Below are positions 47,861-60,330 of a stretch of 64,000 bases of DNA, piece by piece; the first letter of the stretch is position 1; each line of letters opens with the position of its first letter. The position numbers were made by a program, and so were the translations under genes. Below the pieces are notes generated by a model. That model made no database searches, was not told the DNA's origin, and saw nothing but the letters and a program-made list of their open reading frames with translations. Source of the DNA: Vanilla planifolia (taxonomy: Eukaryota > Streptophyta > Magnoliopsida > Asparagales > Orchidaceae); assembly GCA_023846275.1 (NCBI GenBank), contig JAIUJO010000534.1:67001-131000 (forward strand), read 5' to 3'.

Positions 47861-48529
47861 TTTATTTTTTATGGTTAATTTTTTTTTAAATTATTTCTAT
47901 CACATATTTCTCTTCATCTATTGTCGAACATATTTTTTTATATCTTTTCTTACTCATTTATCACACTTTTAATTGTGTTTTTATTCTCCTTATCCTTTAT
48001 ATTCTTTTAGGCCAACTTTTCTATTTTTTTCTAATTTCTTATTTATTCTCTCTATCTTTTTTATGTTCTCTTTTTTTGTCTTCATTAAATCGGCTCTCTC
48101 TATCATTATTTTTCTCTCTATTTTGCTCTTATCAATTCATGACTTTGTCTCTTTCGCTGAGTAATTATTACCAAGTTTTTTTATCACATTTTCAACCCAT
48201 CATTTGATAATATTTAAAAAATTTCTCATGTTGTATAGTTAAATATAATTAGTTTTTATTGTGAAATTTATATTTTAATTTATAAGAAAAGTAACATGAT
48301 GGAAGAAAATTTCATTCACTAATGTTTACTTTTTTGAAAATAATAGTTGATGTAAATTTTCAATTAATTTTCTGAAACTAAAATAATAATATTATAATAT
48401 ATTATTTCATATAAAAAGCATATATTTTAATTAAAATTTTATATGCTTGATAATTTAAGAAATTTATAAAACAGTTCATTTTTGTCACAAAACAAATCAC
48501 ATAATTATTGTATTTTGTCTTTTATAAAT
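47861..48529 (+). other. M3 pyrimidine tract and M4 leader
   Basis: Pyrimidine tract at about 47865-48200, M4 leader with atgcttgataatttaag. Confidence 0.75.
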
Positions 48530-48585
48530 ATGTTCGACCACACCAACATTTCACAATTGGATCTCTAAACGTTGAGTGTTGAACA
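48530..48585 (+). pseudogene. 5S rRNA copy M4, gutted
   Basis: Only the two ends remain: ttcgaccacaccaaca with ttggatctc, fused to taaacgttgagtgttgaac. The internal control region is absent through a deletion of about 60-65 bp. Confidence 0.82.
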
Positions 48586-49679
48586 TATATTTTTAATGTA
48601 TTTAATTTTTCTAATTTTTGACATTTCCATCATATTATAATGTAAAAAAATTATTTGAAATGATAGTTGATAATTACAATTATTGCAAAATTTTTTTAAA
48701 AATAACTAGATAAAATTCTTATCAATTTTATATAATTATAAATGTGACACATCATATAATATAATAAAATAATGGTATATATTTGTTGTGTATTAAATTT
48801 TTAAAAAATTTAAATATTACATACGAAAAAATTAGAGATAAAAAATAATATAAAATTAATAATCAAAATAGATTTTGAATATTTGTAATATTCTGTAATA
48901 ATAATATAAAAAATTATACTTTATATCTTTGTTATTATTAAATATTGTACAAGATTAAATTATTATATTTTTTAAATATTATAAGTTTGATTATTAAGAT
49001 TTAAGTTTTATTTAATTATTTTACTTACGTTTTTTTCTCATTATCTTAATGTCAATCATATTCTATCACTTCTTTCTCAACTTTATTGCTAATCTTTCTT
49101 CTTTTCATTTCTTATCTATTAATATTTTTCTTCACTTCTCCCTCTCCTCAATCTTTTTTTAATTTTTTATTCCTCTTTTTCATTTTTTATTTTTTCTCTT
49201 TATGTCTACTATGTTCTCTTTTTTCTTTTCTCCTTCACTGACTAATCTCTCATCTTTTTGTATTATTATATTTCACTTTATTTTGCTCTTATCAACCAAC
49301 TAATTTTCCCTTTCTTTCATAGAATTGTTATTTCTTTCTTCACTATCTTTTTTGTCCATCAATTAGTAATATTTATGAAACCTCTCATATTATGAAGTTC
49401 AACATATATTATGAATAAGAATTATATTTTTGTTTTTTTAATTTTTTTCATTATTTTAAATTTTATCTATAAGAATGATAATCTATTAAATGAAAGTCTC
49501 ATGTATTAGTGTCAACCCCTTCAAAAATAATAGATTGTGTATTTTGTTTTCATAATTTTATGGTAAGCATACTTCTTCTTTAAAAATTAAATATAATTGG
49601 TAATTTAGATTATTTTAAAAATTATTTATTATCATCACGACAATAATTACACGACTTTGATAAGTTATCTTTTGCTTGC
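48586..49679 (+). other. M4 spacer with pyrimidine tract
   Basis: A/T-rich DNA missing a segment near 48775, pyrimidine tract at about 49030-49350, M5 leader. Confidence 0.74.
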
Positions 49680-49796
49680 ATGAATGACCACAAAGACATT
49701 ATAACATTGGTTATCATTGGAACTTCAAAGTTGGACATTCTTAGGCCAGAGTACTATTGGGATAGGTGGCCTCTTGAGCAGTTCTCTGGATGCACA
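49680..49796 (+). pseudogene. decayed 5S rRNA copy, subtype M5
   Basis: 5' block gaccacaaagaca, box A aaagttggacattctt, then gagtactattgggat and ggtggcctc. It ends gatgcacata plus a T run. Confidence 0.8.
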
Positions 49797-50998
49797 TATT
49801 TTTTTATAGCATTTTTTCTGAATGAGTGATAATTAATTTTAATAACATGTCAACATACAAAAAAACTAATTCTTAAAAAAGAAAATTTATAATTGGAAAT
49901 TTTGTAATTAGTCCTAATAACAACATTATAACGTTATTATCAATTTAATATAATAATAAATATGACATATTATATTATATAATAAAATAATAAATTTAAT
50001 TTTTAAAATATTCAGCAAAATAACTAATTTCAATTACAATAAATTAGGGTTAACTTAAGTTTATAATAGTACATTTATGGTGTGCATAATATTTTTAAAT
50101 TAAATAATATTATTTTCTAAAAAATAAAAAATTAAAACTTTTCCATTGATATTAAATAATATTTAGACCTTTTACTTATAATATGTCAAATAAAGATAAT
50201 ATATTATAATAATTATATTATATATTATTTTATTAACTTTTTTAAAAAAGAATAAAAAATATATTACATTAATAGTTGAAAATACTCTTAAAATTTTCTA
50301 ATATTCTAATATAAAGGTAATTTTTTAAAAAATTTTCTCTTTGTTTCATTATCTCTTAAATTCTCTCACTTTATTCTTTCTTTTTTTATCATTGTCTTTT
50401 TTGTCCATTCATTCTTTTATCTCTTTATTTTCTTTGCCTCCAATCTTTACTATACATCTCCATTATCTCTTTCTCCCTATTTTATAATTTTATTTATTAT
50501 TTGTATCTTTTTTATGTTACTTTTTTCTTTTTTCTTCGTTGAATCATCTCTCATATCTCTTTGCTATCATTTTTCTAACTATTTTATCTTTTTAATATGT
50601 GACTTTCTCTCTTATATAAATAGTTATCTCCATCTCTATTATCTCACTTTGAACTCATCATTTAATAATTGTTAATAAAGCTCTATTTTTACATAGTTTA
50701 TTATAAAAAATATTTTTTTATATATTTATATTTTGCTGTTAATATTTATTATATAATTTGAATTTTTATTTAAAGAATGATGTGGTAATGAAATAAATTC
50801 ATATGTATTAATGTTAATATTATGAAAAATATTTATTATGTAATTATTTATTTACTTTTTATAAACAAAATCTTGATATGATAATATTTTATGACTTATA
50901 TGAATGCATAAAGTTTATTTAAAAGTGTATATGCTTAATAATTTAAGAAATTTTAGAAATAGTTCATTACCTATTTTGCATGAATGTCATTTGCGTGA
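49797..50998 (+). other. M5 spacer fused to M2 spacer, M2 core missing
   Basis: The M5 spacer passes at about 50325 into the M2 pyrimidine tract (50330-50640), so the M5 tract, the M2 leader and the M2 core are gone. The M1 leader ends in a 15-bp near-duplication at 50975-51004 (tttgcatgaatgtca, tttgcgtgaacgtct). Confidence 0.76.
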
Positions 50999-51115
50999 AC
51001 GTCTAACAACTTCAGCATAATAAATATCGATATCATTAGAACTCAAAACTTATGCATGCTTTAAAAGAATAGTATAAGATGGTTGACCTCTTTTGAACTT
51101 CCTTTTTTGCACATT
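50999..51115 (+). pseudogene. decayed 5S rRNA copy, subtype M1
   Basis: 5' block aacaacttcagca, box A aaacttatgcatgctt, box C gatggttgacc, end ttttttgcacatt. Shares agcataataa and cttccttttttgc with 2260. Confidence 0.82.
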
Positions 51116-52254
51116 TTTTCATGGCATTATTTTCTCTAATTATTGTTAATTAATTTTTATAATATTCTTATTTTAAGAAAAAATTATTATACAAGATAAT
51201 TTATAATGAAATTTTTAGTAATTAGTTTTTAAAAGTAAATTTAAAATATTATTATTAATTTAATCCAATAATAAATATGACTCATATGATATAATAAAAC
51301 ATTAAATTTAATTTATTTTAATATTTATAAAAATAACCTATATTAGTTATAAAAAATTTGAATTAACTTATGTTTATAATGTTATATAAATGTGCATCAA
51401 ATTTCTTAATGTAGAAATATTATGTTATACAATGCTAGAGATAAAAATAATTTTTTATTAATTATAAAAAAATTATAACCATGTGTAATATTCTAAGATA
51501 ATAAAAAAATCTCAAATATATTTTATATTTTATTATTATGAAATATTATATATAAATAAAATATTATAAGTTTAATTATTCGAACATAATAAATCTGAAT
51601 GTCTCTAATATTTTCTTTTTTTCTCTCTTTATATCATTCTCTTTTTCCCCTCTTTATTGCTTATCTCCATGTATTTTTTGGTCTCTTTCTCTCACTATTT
51701 CCATGTGCTACTTTTTTATTTCACTCTTTTGTTTTTTAAATTATTTTTATTCATTTTTATGTTCTCTCTTTTATTTTATTTCTCTATTAAATCATCTCTA
51801 TCTCTCTATATTATTATTTTATTTTCTAGTTTTCTCTTGTTAAACCATGAGTTTCACTCTCTTATAGGATAATTATCTCCATCTTTATTATCTATTTTTT
51901 AGCACATTAATTACAAATATTTATGAGGATATTATGTTGCACAATCTAATATAGAATATTTATGATAATTATAAATTTTTTATTTATATTTATTAAGTAA
52001 TTTAATTTTTTTTATAAGAATGATAATAAATTAAAAAAGTTCTTATGACATAATATCTAATTTAAAAAAAATATTAGTCTATTTAATTATTTTCTTAATA
52101 AAAGTAAAATATTTATAATATAACATAACATGAAAAAATATGATAAGCATAAGAAACATTTTTGAAGTACATTTACTTGTTAATTTAATTTTTTAAAATT
52201 GCTCATTATTTTTAAAACAACGATTACTCAACAATGATTTTTTCTTTTGCATGA
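51116..52254 (+). other. M1 spacer with pyrimidine tract
   Basis: A/T-rich DNA, pyrimidine tract at about 51595-51890, M3 leader. Confidence 0.75.
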
Positions 52255-52384
52255 ATTTGTTACCACATTAGCATTATAGCACTGGATCCCATTAAATCTC
52301 CCATTAAATCTCCAAAGTTAAGCATGCATTGGCTAGAGTATTAATTGGATGGGTCACCTCTTTAGAATTCTAATTGTTGCACGT
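52255..52384 (+). pseudogene. 5S rRNA copy M3 with 12-bp duplication
   Basis: Core as in 3520, with cccattaaatct tandemly doubled at 52288-52311, making it about 12 bp too long. Box A aaagttaagcatgcattgg; box C attggatgggtcacctc; ends gttgcacgta plus a T run. Confidence 0.87.
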
Positions 52385-52436
52385 ATTTTTTCATAATATT
52401 TTTTTATTACAAAATGAAATTTTAATAAGATAATTT

Positions 52437-54106
52437 TTGTGGGGCTTACCAAAAAGGTATTGAATTCTTATGAATAAAATATTTAGTTATTATTAAATAT
52501 TTTAATATAGCATTTATAGTAATCTTTAATAATGTTTAACAAATATATAAAAATGAAGTTATTTAAATTTAATTTTACTTTAAAAATATATTAAGTTTTA
52601 TGAAAGTCATATAATTGAAAAATAAAAAATTATTAAAAATATAAAAAATTTATTTTTAAGTTGTTCGGCTTATAAATCATGCATATATGCACTCCAAGAA
52701 AAAACAAGCTAAACACAACACAATATAATCCTTTTAGAAAAAGACTAGTAGACTAAACCCTCACAACAAAGAGACAAATGAGATAGACTACTATGGTGTT
52801 TTAATGAAATAAACGAGACTAGCTACCATAGCCTTCCACTGAAATAAAAATGATAGAAAAAAGAAAAACATTAAAGGAACAAAAACAAAAATCAATACAA
52901 TAAAAATGCTATTCTAGTTGAAATCATTAAAGAGACATAAGTTTCTTAATTAAATGAATTAAAGAATAAAGAGAATTAATCACTTACCTAATTTGAAAAG
53001 AAAAGACTTTAAGGAGTTTGATGAGAGAATCATACAACAACGTATAAAAACGAATATGGAAACGAGCTACTAACATCTTTAATATTTTTTTGGATTCAAT
53101 AAAAATTTTTTTCTTATTTTTCTACAAGAATCTACAATTTGTTTTCATTTTTAATGGTTAAAAGTAGTTACCAAACACCCCATTGAGTGGTCATATTTTT
53201 CGGCTCTTTATAAATATTTTAATTATGAAATGAAAAAATTAAAAACTCTCCAATGACTTGAAATAAATGCTAAAATAACCATAGCTAAGTCGCCATTGGA
53301 TCGAAATGCTTCCTGACCATTCGATTGCGAGAACCATGCGATTGGACAGATTTGATCAAATCTGTGTTTTCACAAATATGAAGTTGATCTGGTGCGTGAG
53401 ATAAGAATCGCAATCTGATGGCAACATTTAATTGTCAAGAGGAAGCAATACGGACCAAGCAATCGCAACGTAATGCGATGAGATGAATGAGCAAATTAAA
53501 CATTTAAATGGTAAGCAACGGTAGTGAATGTAGGATTACAAAAATGTGCCATCGAACGGTGCACGCTAATCCCACAATTCTATGATTCACGGGTTCAAAT
53601 AGTTCATTAGTTTGGTCCCTCATCGCTGATTTGCTTCGCACATCTCAGCTTACAGATTTTTTTTTCAACAGAAGCAACCGTGCCTTGAATTTTATTAGCT
53701 GTGGTTACTTGATTTTGGAGGTAGTAGCTTGATCATTTAGTGACCCGGTTGTAGTAATTGGCTTTGGACTCGAATTTTCGAACCTTTCTGTGGGCGGGCT
53801 TCAATGTTTTTATTTGAATTACTATGGACTCGAGTATCTGACGCTGTCCTCGGGCGGGCTTCAATTTCTTTTTTTTAATTTCTGATTTGCAATTCGGGCT
53901 TCATTTATTTGATTTTTTGAATTGCTTTATTTGCGTTTCACTACGATGGCCCATGAATTTTTGGTAGGCTACATTTTTTTATTTATTAAGTTGGTGAGTC
54001 CTTTTTGTTTACTCGATCAAAAAGTGGAATGTTTTCAATTAATTATTTGCAAAACCTGTTTAGATCTAGTTACCATTAACTGTTTTGGTTCACTATGGTG
54101 ACCCAT
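52437..54106 (+). repeat. L block, copy L9 (full length)
   Basis: Runs from tttgtggggcttacc to atggtgaccc. The 60-bp modules are clear at 53764-53880 (ggactcga at 53766 and 53826; gggcgggcttcaat in both), with a third partial unit at about 53891-53905. Closest to L1. Confidence 0.85.
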
Positions 54107-54791
54107 ATATTTTTTATTGTTAAATTTTTTAAATTTATTTTTGTCACATATTTCTCTTCATCTTAAAGTCTAACATATTTTTTTAACTTTTCACTCACTC
54201 ATTTAGCACGCTCTTATTTGTTTTTTCATTCTCCAGATTTTTTATATTATTTTTGGCTTTTTTCTCCATCTTTAATTTTCTATTTATCTTTCTTTCACTC
54301 ATTTATTTATTCTCTATCTTTTTTATGTAACTTTTTTCATTTTCATTAAATCATCTCTCATCTCTCTCTATTATTATTTACCTCTCTATATTGCTCTTAT
54401 GAATTCATGACTTTCTCTCTTTTACAGAATTAATATCTCTAACTTTTTATCACCTTTTCAACCCATCATTTAATAACATTTAAAAATCTCTCGTATTGTA
54501 TAGTTTAATATTTTTATTTTTTTGCAATATTGTTTTTAATTTATAAGAAAAGTAACATAATGGAAGAAAATTTCATTCATTAATGTTTAATTTTATGAAA
54601 ATAATAGTTTATATAATTTTTTATTAATTTTTTAAAACTAAAACAATAATATTATAATATATTATGACACATATAATAAGCATAAATTTTAATTAAAATT
54701 GTATATGGTTGATAATTTAAGGAATTTCAAAAATGGTTCATTACCATCATAAAAATAATAACATAATTATTGTATTTTGTCTTTTATAACA
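54107..54791 (+). other. M3 pyrimidine tract and M4 leader
   Basis: Pyrimidine tract at about 54130-54460 followed by the M4 leader. Confidence 0.75.
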
Positions 54792-54907
54792 ATCTTCAAT
54801 CGCACCAGCATTATACCATTGGATCTCATTAAACCTGCAAAGCTAAGCATGCATAGGTGATAGTTGTATTATGATTGGTGGCCTCAATAAATGTCTAGTG
54901 TTGCATA
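54792..54907 (+). pseudogene. decayed 5S rRNA copy, subtype M4
   Basis: 5' block aatcgcaccagca is close to plant 5S. ggatctcattaaacctg, aaagctaagcatgcatagg, atgattggtggcc, ending gttgcatata. Confidence 0.84.
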
Positions 54908-56251
54908 TATTTCGTAGAATTTCTTTTGTTAATTATCTACATTTCCATAATATTTTAATGTAAAAAATTTATTCGAAACGATAGTTCATGATTACCATTA
55001 TAGTAATAAATTTTCGAAAATAACTTCATAAAAGTATTATCAATTTTATATAGTTATAAAAATGACACATCATATTATATAATAAAATAATAACTTTAAT
55101 TAGTTAAATATTTAGAAAAAATCCTTATATATATTATAATAAATTTGAATTAATTTATAATTATAATAAGACAGATAAAAAATAAAATAAAATTTGAATT
55201 AATGAAAATTATAGATAAAAAATAAAATAAAATTATAATCAAAATAGATTTTAATAATTTATAATGTTCTACAATAATAATAAAAAAACTATTTTTTATA
55301 CATTCATTATTGTTAAATATTATTTAAGATTAAATTACTATTTTTTTATAAATTTTATAAGTTAGGTTTTTAAGATTTAACTATTATTAATTTATTTTAC
55401 TTATGTTTTCTATTTATCTTAATATTAATCATATTCTATCACTATTTTCACTACCTTATAATTAATCTTTTTTCTCTTCATTCACTATCTCCTAAAATTT
55501 TTCTTCACTTGTTTCTCTCTCCTCTATTATTTTTTTATTTCTTATTTCTCACTTTTTTACCTTTTTATTTATTTCTCTTTATCTCCTCTATGTTCTTTTT
55601 TTTTTATCCTTTATTAAATTAATATTTCAAAATATTGTTTAAAAATTTTCAATATTCTAATATGATGATAAACCTCAATAGTTTTTACATTTTAAAATTA
55701 ATTAACATTATATTTCAATAATGCATAAGATATTGTATCATTTACTTCTATATCTTGTTATCATTCTTTAATTTGTCTCTATGTTTTTTATTTTCTTATA
55801 TTATTCTTGGCTTCTTTCTCTCTCTCTTTTATTCATTTTTGCTTTCTCATTTCTCTCCCTTTTTTATTTTTTAATTTATTGTCCCTATCCCTTTTACGTT
55901 CTCATATTTCTTTTTATCTTTAATAAATCATCTTTCATCTCTCTTTATTATTATTTTTTTCTCTTCACCTTACATTTAAAAATTATGATTTTTTCCTTTC
56001 AAATAATTATCTTTGCTTGTATTTTCTCTTTCTATTATTTATATTTTTATATAACTATATTTTTTTATTTAATAAAATGATAACATAATAAAAGAAAAAA
56101 ACATATGTTTTAATATTTATTTAATAAAAATAACAGTTTATGTAATATTTTATAGATTTTATATAAATAAAATATTATTATTTGAAAATATCACAATTCA
56201 TTATTTTCAAGAAAATAATCACATAATTATGGTTATTTGTCATTTTAATTA
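54908..56251 (+). other. M4 spacer fused to M5 spacer, M5 core missing
   Basis: A 40-bp segment around aaaaaataaaataaaatt is duplicated near 55190. The first pyrimidine tract ends in a joint at about 55615 to M5 spacer. The second tract is at about 55735-56045. Confidence 0.75.
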
Positions 56252-56365
56252 ACATACGACCACACTAGTTTTATATCACAAAATCATATGGATACTGCAA
56301 TGTTAGATTTGCTTGGGTGAGATAAATTTTTAGATAGCTGTCCATTTGAAAGTGTTGTTACACAT
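56252..56365 (+). pseudogene. decayed 5S rRNA copy, subtype M2
   Basis: 5' end acatacgaccacactagtt, box A aatgttagatttgcttggg. Box C is lost (gatagctgtcca). It ends gttacac. Confidence 0.78.
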
Positions 56366-57350
56366 ATTTGCCCACCGTATTACTTTTTCAAATTACTGAT
56401 AATTTATTTTAATAACATATTAATTTTAAAAATTTAAATGATAATAAATTATAGTTGATAAATTCTATTAATGTATTTAATTATTTATAACAACTTTTTA
56501 AAATTTTTGTCAATTTCTTAAATAATAAATATCATAAAAAAATTATATAATAAAAAATAAATTTTAATAATATTTTAATATTGAGAAAATTGTTTATTAA
56601 CAATTTAATAAATAAGAATTAATTTATGTTTATAATAATATATATATTTTGTGTGCAAAAGTTTTAAATATAGTAATATTAAATTATTAAATACTATAAA
56701 TCTAAACTATAATCATTAGTATTAAATATTATTTATTTTTAATACCTATATTATATCAAATAAATGTAATATATATGAATAATTATAATATCAATTATTT
56801 AGTTAATTTCTCAATTATAAGTATGAAAAAATATATAATAAATTAATAGCAAAAATATTTATATTTTTTTATCATTAAATATTATATATGATTAACTTTA
56901 AATATTCAAAAAATTCTATTAATATTTGTATTATTCAAGAAATTCTTTTTATCTGAATATCTCTTTAATTCTCTCAATTTCTTCTGTCTTTTTATCATTC
57001 TCTTTTTTGTCTCTTTATTCTGTACCACTTTTTGTTCTTAGATTCCCTTTTAGCTATACATCTTCTTTTTCTCTTTCTCCATATTTCACTTCTTTAATTA
57101 TTATCTTTATCACTTTTATGTTATTAAACTTTATCTTTTTAATCTTATTAATATTCATATTATCAAAAATATTTATTATGTAATTATTTATTTATTTTAA
57201 ATAAACAAAATATTGATATCATAATATTTTATGACATATAAAAGCATAATATTTATTTAAAAGTGTATATGCTTCATAATTTAGAAAAGTTTAGAATGGT
57301 TAATTTCCTTAAAAAAATCGCAGCACTTCGATTCTTTGTTTTTTGCATGA
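56366..57350 (+). other. M2 spacer, shortened
   Basis: Pyrimidine tract at about 56935-57120 ends in the same attaaacttta joint as U2 and passes directly to the late M1 leader. Confidence 0.75.
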
Positions 57351-57467
57351 ATGGCTAACCACATAAGTATTAGAACACTCGATATCATTTGAACTCAAAA
57401 GTTAAGCTTGCTTAGAAGAGCAAAGTATTATGATGGCTGATCTCTTTTCGACTCCCTTTGTTGCACA
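57351..57467 (+). pseudogene. decayed 5S rRNA copy, subtype M1
   Basis: 5' block aaccacataagta, box A aaagttaagcttgctt, box C gatggctgatc, end gttgcacatt plus a T run. Confidence 0.82.
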
Positions 57468-58535
57468 TTTTTTCATGGCATTCATTTTTCTAATTATTGC
57501 AAATTAATTTTTATAACATTACGATTTTAAGAAAAAATTATTATAAAAGGTATTTTATAACAAAAATTTTCATAATTAGTTTTCAAAAATAACTTTAAAA
57601 TATTACTATTAGTTTAATATAATAACAAATATAACACATTATATGATTTAGTAAATGATTAACTTTAATTTATTTTAATATTAATAAAAAAACTTATATT
57701 AGTTATAAAAGATAACTTATGTTTATAATGTTATATAGAAGCTGTGAGTCAAATATTTCAATATAAAATATTATATTATTGAATATTAGTGATAAAAATA
57801 ATATTTTATTAATTATCAAAAAATGTAACCCTTTGTAATATTCTAATATAATAATAAATGTCAAATATTTTTTATATTTTATTATTATTAAAAGTTGTTT
57901 ATAACTAATATATTATAATTTTATTTTTTTTTTATTTAAGTTTTTTAAATTTTTTAATCTCAATGTCTCTAATATTGCCTTACTTTTTTTCTCTCTTTTT
58001 ATCATTCCCTTTTTTTTTCTCTTTATTGCCTTTCTCTATATATTTTTCTAGTCTCTTTTTCTCTCTATTATAATTTTCTAGTTTTTAATTTCACTCTCTT
58101 ACATTTCTTATTTAGTTTTTCATCATTTTTATATTCTATCTTTTTTGCACTTTATTAAGTCATGTTTATCTCTCTATATTATTATTTTATTGCTTAGTTT
58201 TTTGTTACAAACTATGACTTTCACACTTTTATAGAATATTTGTCTCCATCTTTATTATCTCTTTTTGAGCTCATTAATTTCGAATATTTAAGAGAATATT
58301 GTGTTACACAATATAGCATGTAATATTTCTGCTAAATATATATATTTTATTATTTATATTTATTAAGTAATATAATTTGTTTCATTTATAAGAATGATAA
58401 TATAATATGACAAATATGATAAGCATAAGAAAAATTTTTGAAATACATTTACTTTTTAATTCAAAAAACTTTTTAAATTGTTCATTATTTTTGAAACAAC
58501 GATTACACAACTACGATTTTTTTTCTTTTGCTTGC
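57468..58535 (+). other. M1 spacer with pyrimidine tract
   Basis: A/T-rich DNA, pyrimidine tract at about 57945-58260, M3 leader shortened near 58400. Confidence 0.75.
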
Positions 58536-58653
58536 TTGTGCCACCACACGAGCATTCTAGCACTACATTCCTTTAAAACTACAAAGTAAATCATGCTTGG
58601 GCTAGAGTATTAAATGGATGTATCACCTCTTCAGATTTCTAATTGTTGCACAT
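58536..58653 (+). pseudogene. decayed 5S rRNA copy, subtype M3
   Basis: 5' block gccaccacacgagca, then cctttaaaactacaaag, aaagtaaatcatgcttggg and aatggatgtatcacctc, ending gttgcacata plus a T run. Confidence 0.85.
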
Positions 58654-58710
58654 ATTTTTTTCCTGATATTCTTTTTTCTCATCAAAAAACAACCATTTTA
58701 AAAAGTTATT

Positions 58711-60330
58711 TGAAGTGAGGCTCACCAAGACAATGGTGAATTCCTATGAATAAAATATTGATTTATTATAAAATATTTCAATGTAGCATATATAGTGATG
58801 TTATATAAATTAAATTTTTTTAAAACAATATTATGTTTTATGATTGTCTTGTAATTGAAAAATAAAAAATGGTCAAAAATATAAACAATTGATTTTTTAA
58901 GTTGTTTGGCTTATAAAACTAGCATATATCTATCGAAAAAACATAGCAAACACAACACAATATAACATTTTCGTAAAAAGATGGTTAGGATAAACCCTCA
59001 AAACAAATGGGATAGACTACTATAGTCTTATAATGAAATAAATGAGACTGGGTACAATGGCCTTACAAAGATAAAAATGACATAAAAAAGAAAAAATTTC
59101 AACAAACTAAAATAAAAATCAATAAAAGCAAAATGCTATGCTTGAAGAAATCATTAAGTAGACATAAATATTTCAATTAAATAAATTAAAGATCAAGAAA
59201 ATTAATCGAGTAGCTAATTTGAAAGGAAAAGAATTTAAGGAGTTAAATGTGTGAGTGGCACAACAGTAAATAAAAAATGACTAGCAAAATAAGCTACAAA
59301 TGTCTTTAATAATTTTCTTTGGATCACATAAAATTTTTTTCTTATTTTTCTACAAATTCCTCCTATTTATTTTCAATTTTAGCTACTAAAAGTAGCTACC
59401 AAATGCCCCATTAGTTACTATACTTTTTTAGTGCTTTGGAAAAGTTTTAATTGGGAAATAAATAAAAAACTCTCCAACGGCTTCAAATATTGTCCAAAAT
59501 AGTAGTTGCACATTAGCCGTTCGATCGAAACGCCCTTGGATAGTTCAATTGCGAATTGCGAAAATTATTTGATCAGACCGATTCAGAAAAATTTGCGCTT
59601 TCATAAATATGAAATTGATCTGGACTATTAGATAAGAATTGCGATCCAACGATGAGATTTAACTGTCAAGTGAAACAAATATGGACCAGGCGGTTACGAC
59701 TAGGCACGATCGCACGATTGAGAAAATTAGTTGTTTAAATGATAAACCACGGTGACGACAATTTTTTTGCAAAAATGCGCCATCGCACGGAGCATATTAA
59801 TCCTACAAAACTGCAATTCATCATCTCGAATACTTTGCTTATTTTGTCCCACATCATACAACGACTTGTAGCTTTTCGACTTATAGCTCATTTTTTCAAC
59901 CGAAGCAATCGTGGTTTGAATTTTATTATCTGTGGTTACCTGTTTTCGAAGTTGAGGAATTTTATCTTTCAGTGGCCAGGCTAAAGTAATTAGTTTCATG
60001 CTCGAGTATCAAAAGCTTTTTGTAGGTGGGCTTTAAGGTTTTGCTTTTTTGAATTGCTGCAAACACAAGTATCTAACATTCTCTAATAGTGGGCTTCAAA
60101 TTTTTTGTGTTTTGAATTTTCTTATTTGTGACTCAGGCTTCATTTATTTTGTTTTTTGGGTTTCACTATGATGGCCCATAAATTTTTTGTGGACTGCATT
60201 TATTTGGTTATTGATTTTCTGAGTCCTTTCTGCTTGCTCGATAAAAAAATTAAATGTTTTTAAATACTTATGTGCCGTACCCGTTCAAATGTTGTTACCA
60301 ATAATTTTTTCGATTCACTGGGTGTCTTAT
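58711..60330 (+). repeat. L block, copy L10 (full length)
   Basis: Runs from tgaagtgaggctcacc to ctgggtgtc. The region 59739-59984 is open on both strands at once. The two frames are antisense to each other, and neither is kept in L3, L6, L8 or L9, which argues against coding. Confidence 0.84.

Larger units (their letters stand above)
43297..50325 (+). repeat. HOR unit U8: M2-M1-M3-L8-M4(gutted)-M5
   Basis: Cores lie at 43297, 44724, 46026, 48530 and 49680. L is full length (about 1.67 kb). M3 lacks its box A region and M4 lacks its middle. The M5 spacer is fused at about 50325 to the next unit's M2 spacer. Confidence 0.8.
50326..56251 (+). repeat. HOR unit U9: M1-M3-L9-M4, M2 and M5 cores deleted
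   Basis: The unit begins inside the M2 spacer, then carries M1 (50999), M3 (52255), a full L and M4 (54792). The M5 core is removed at about 55615. Private variants in M1, M3 and L link it to U1. Confidence 0.8.

Noticed and set aside
59727-59999. Frames open on both strands in L10 (81 and 90 residues)
   Set aside because: They are antisense to each other and are not open in the other full L copies. Relaxed, non-coding sequence is the simpler reading.
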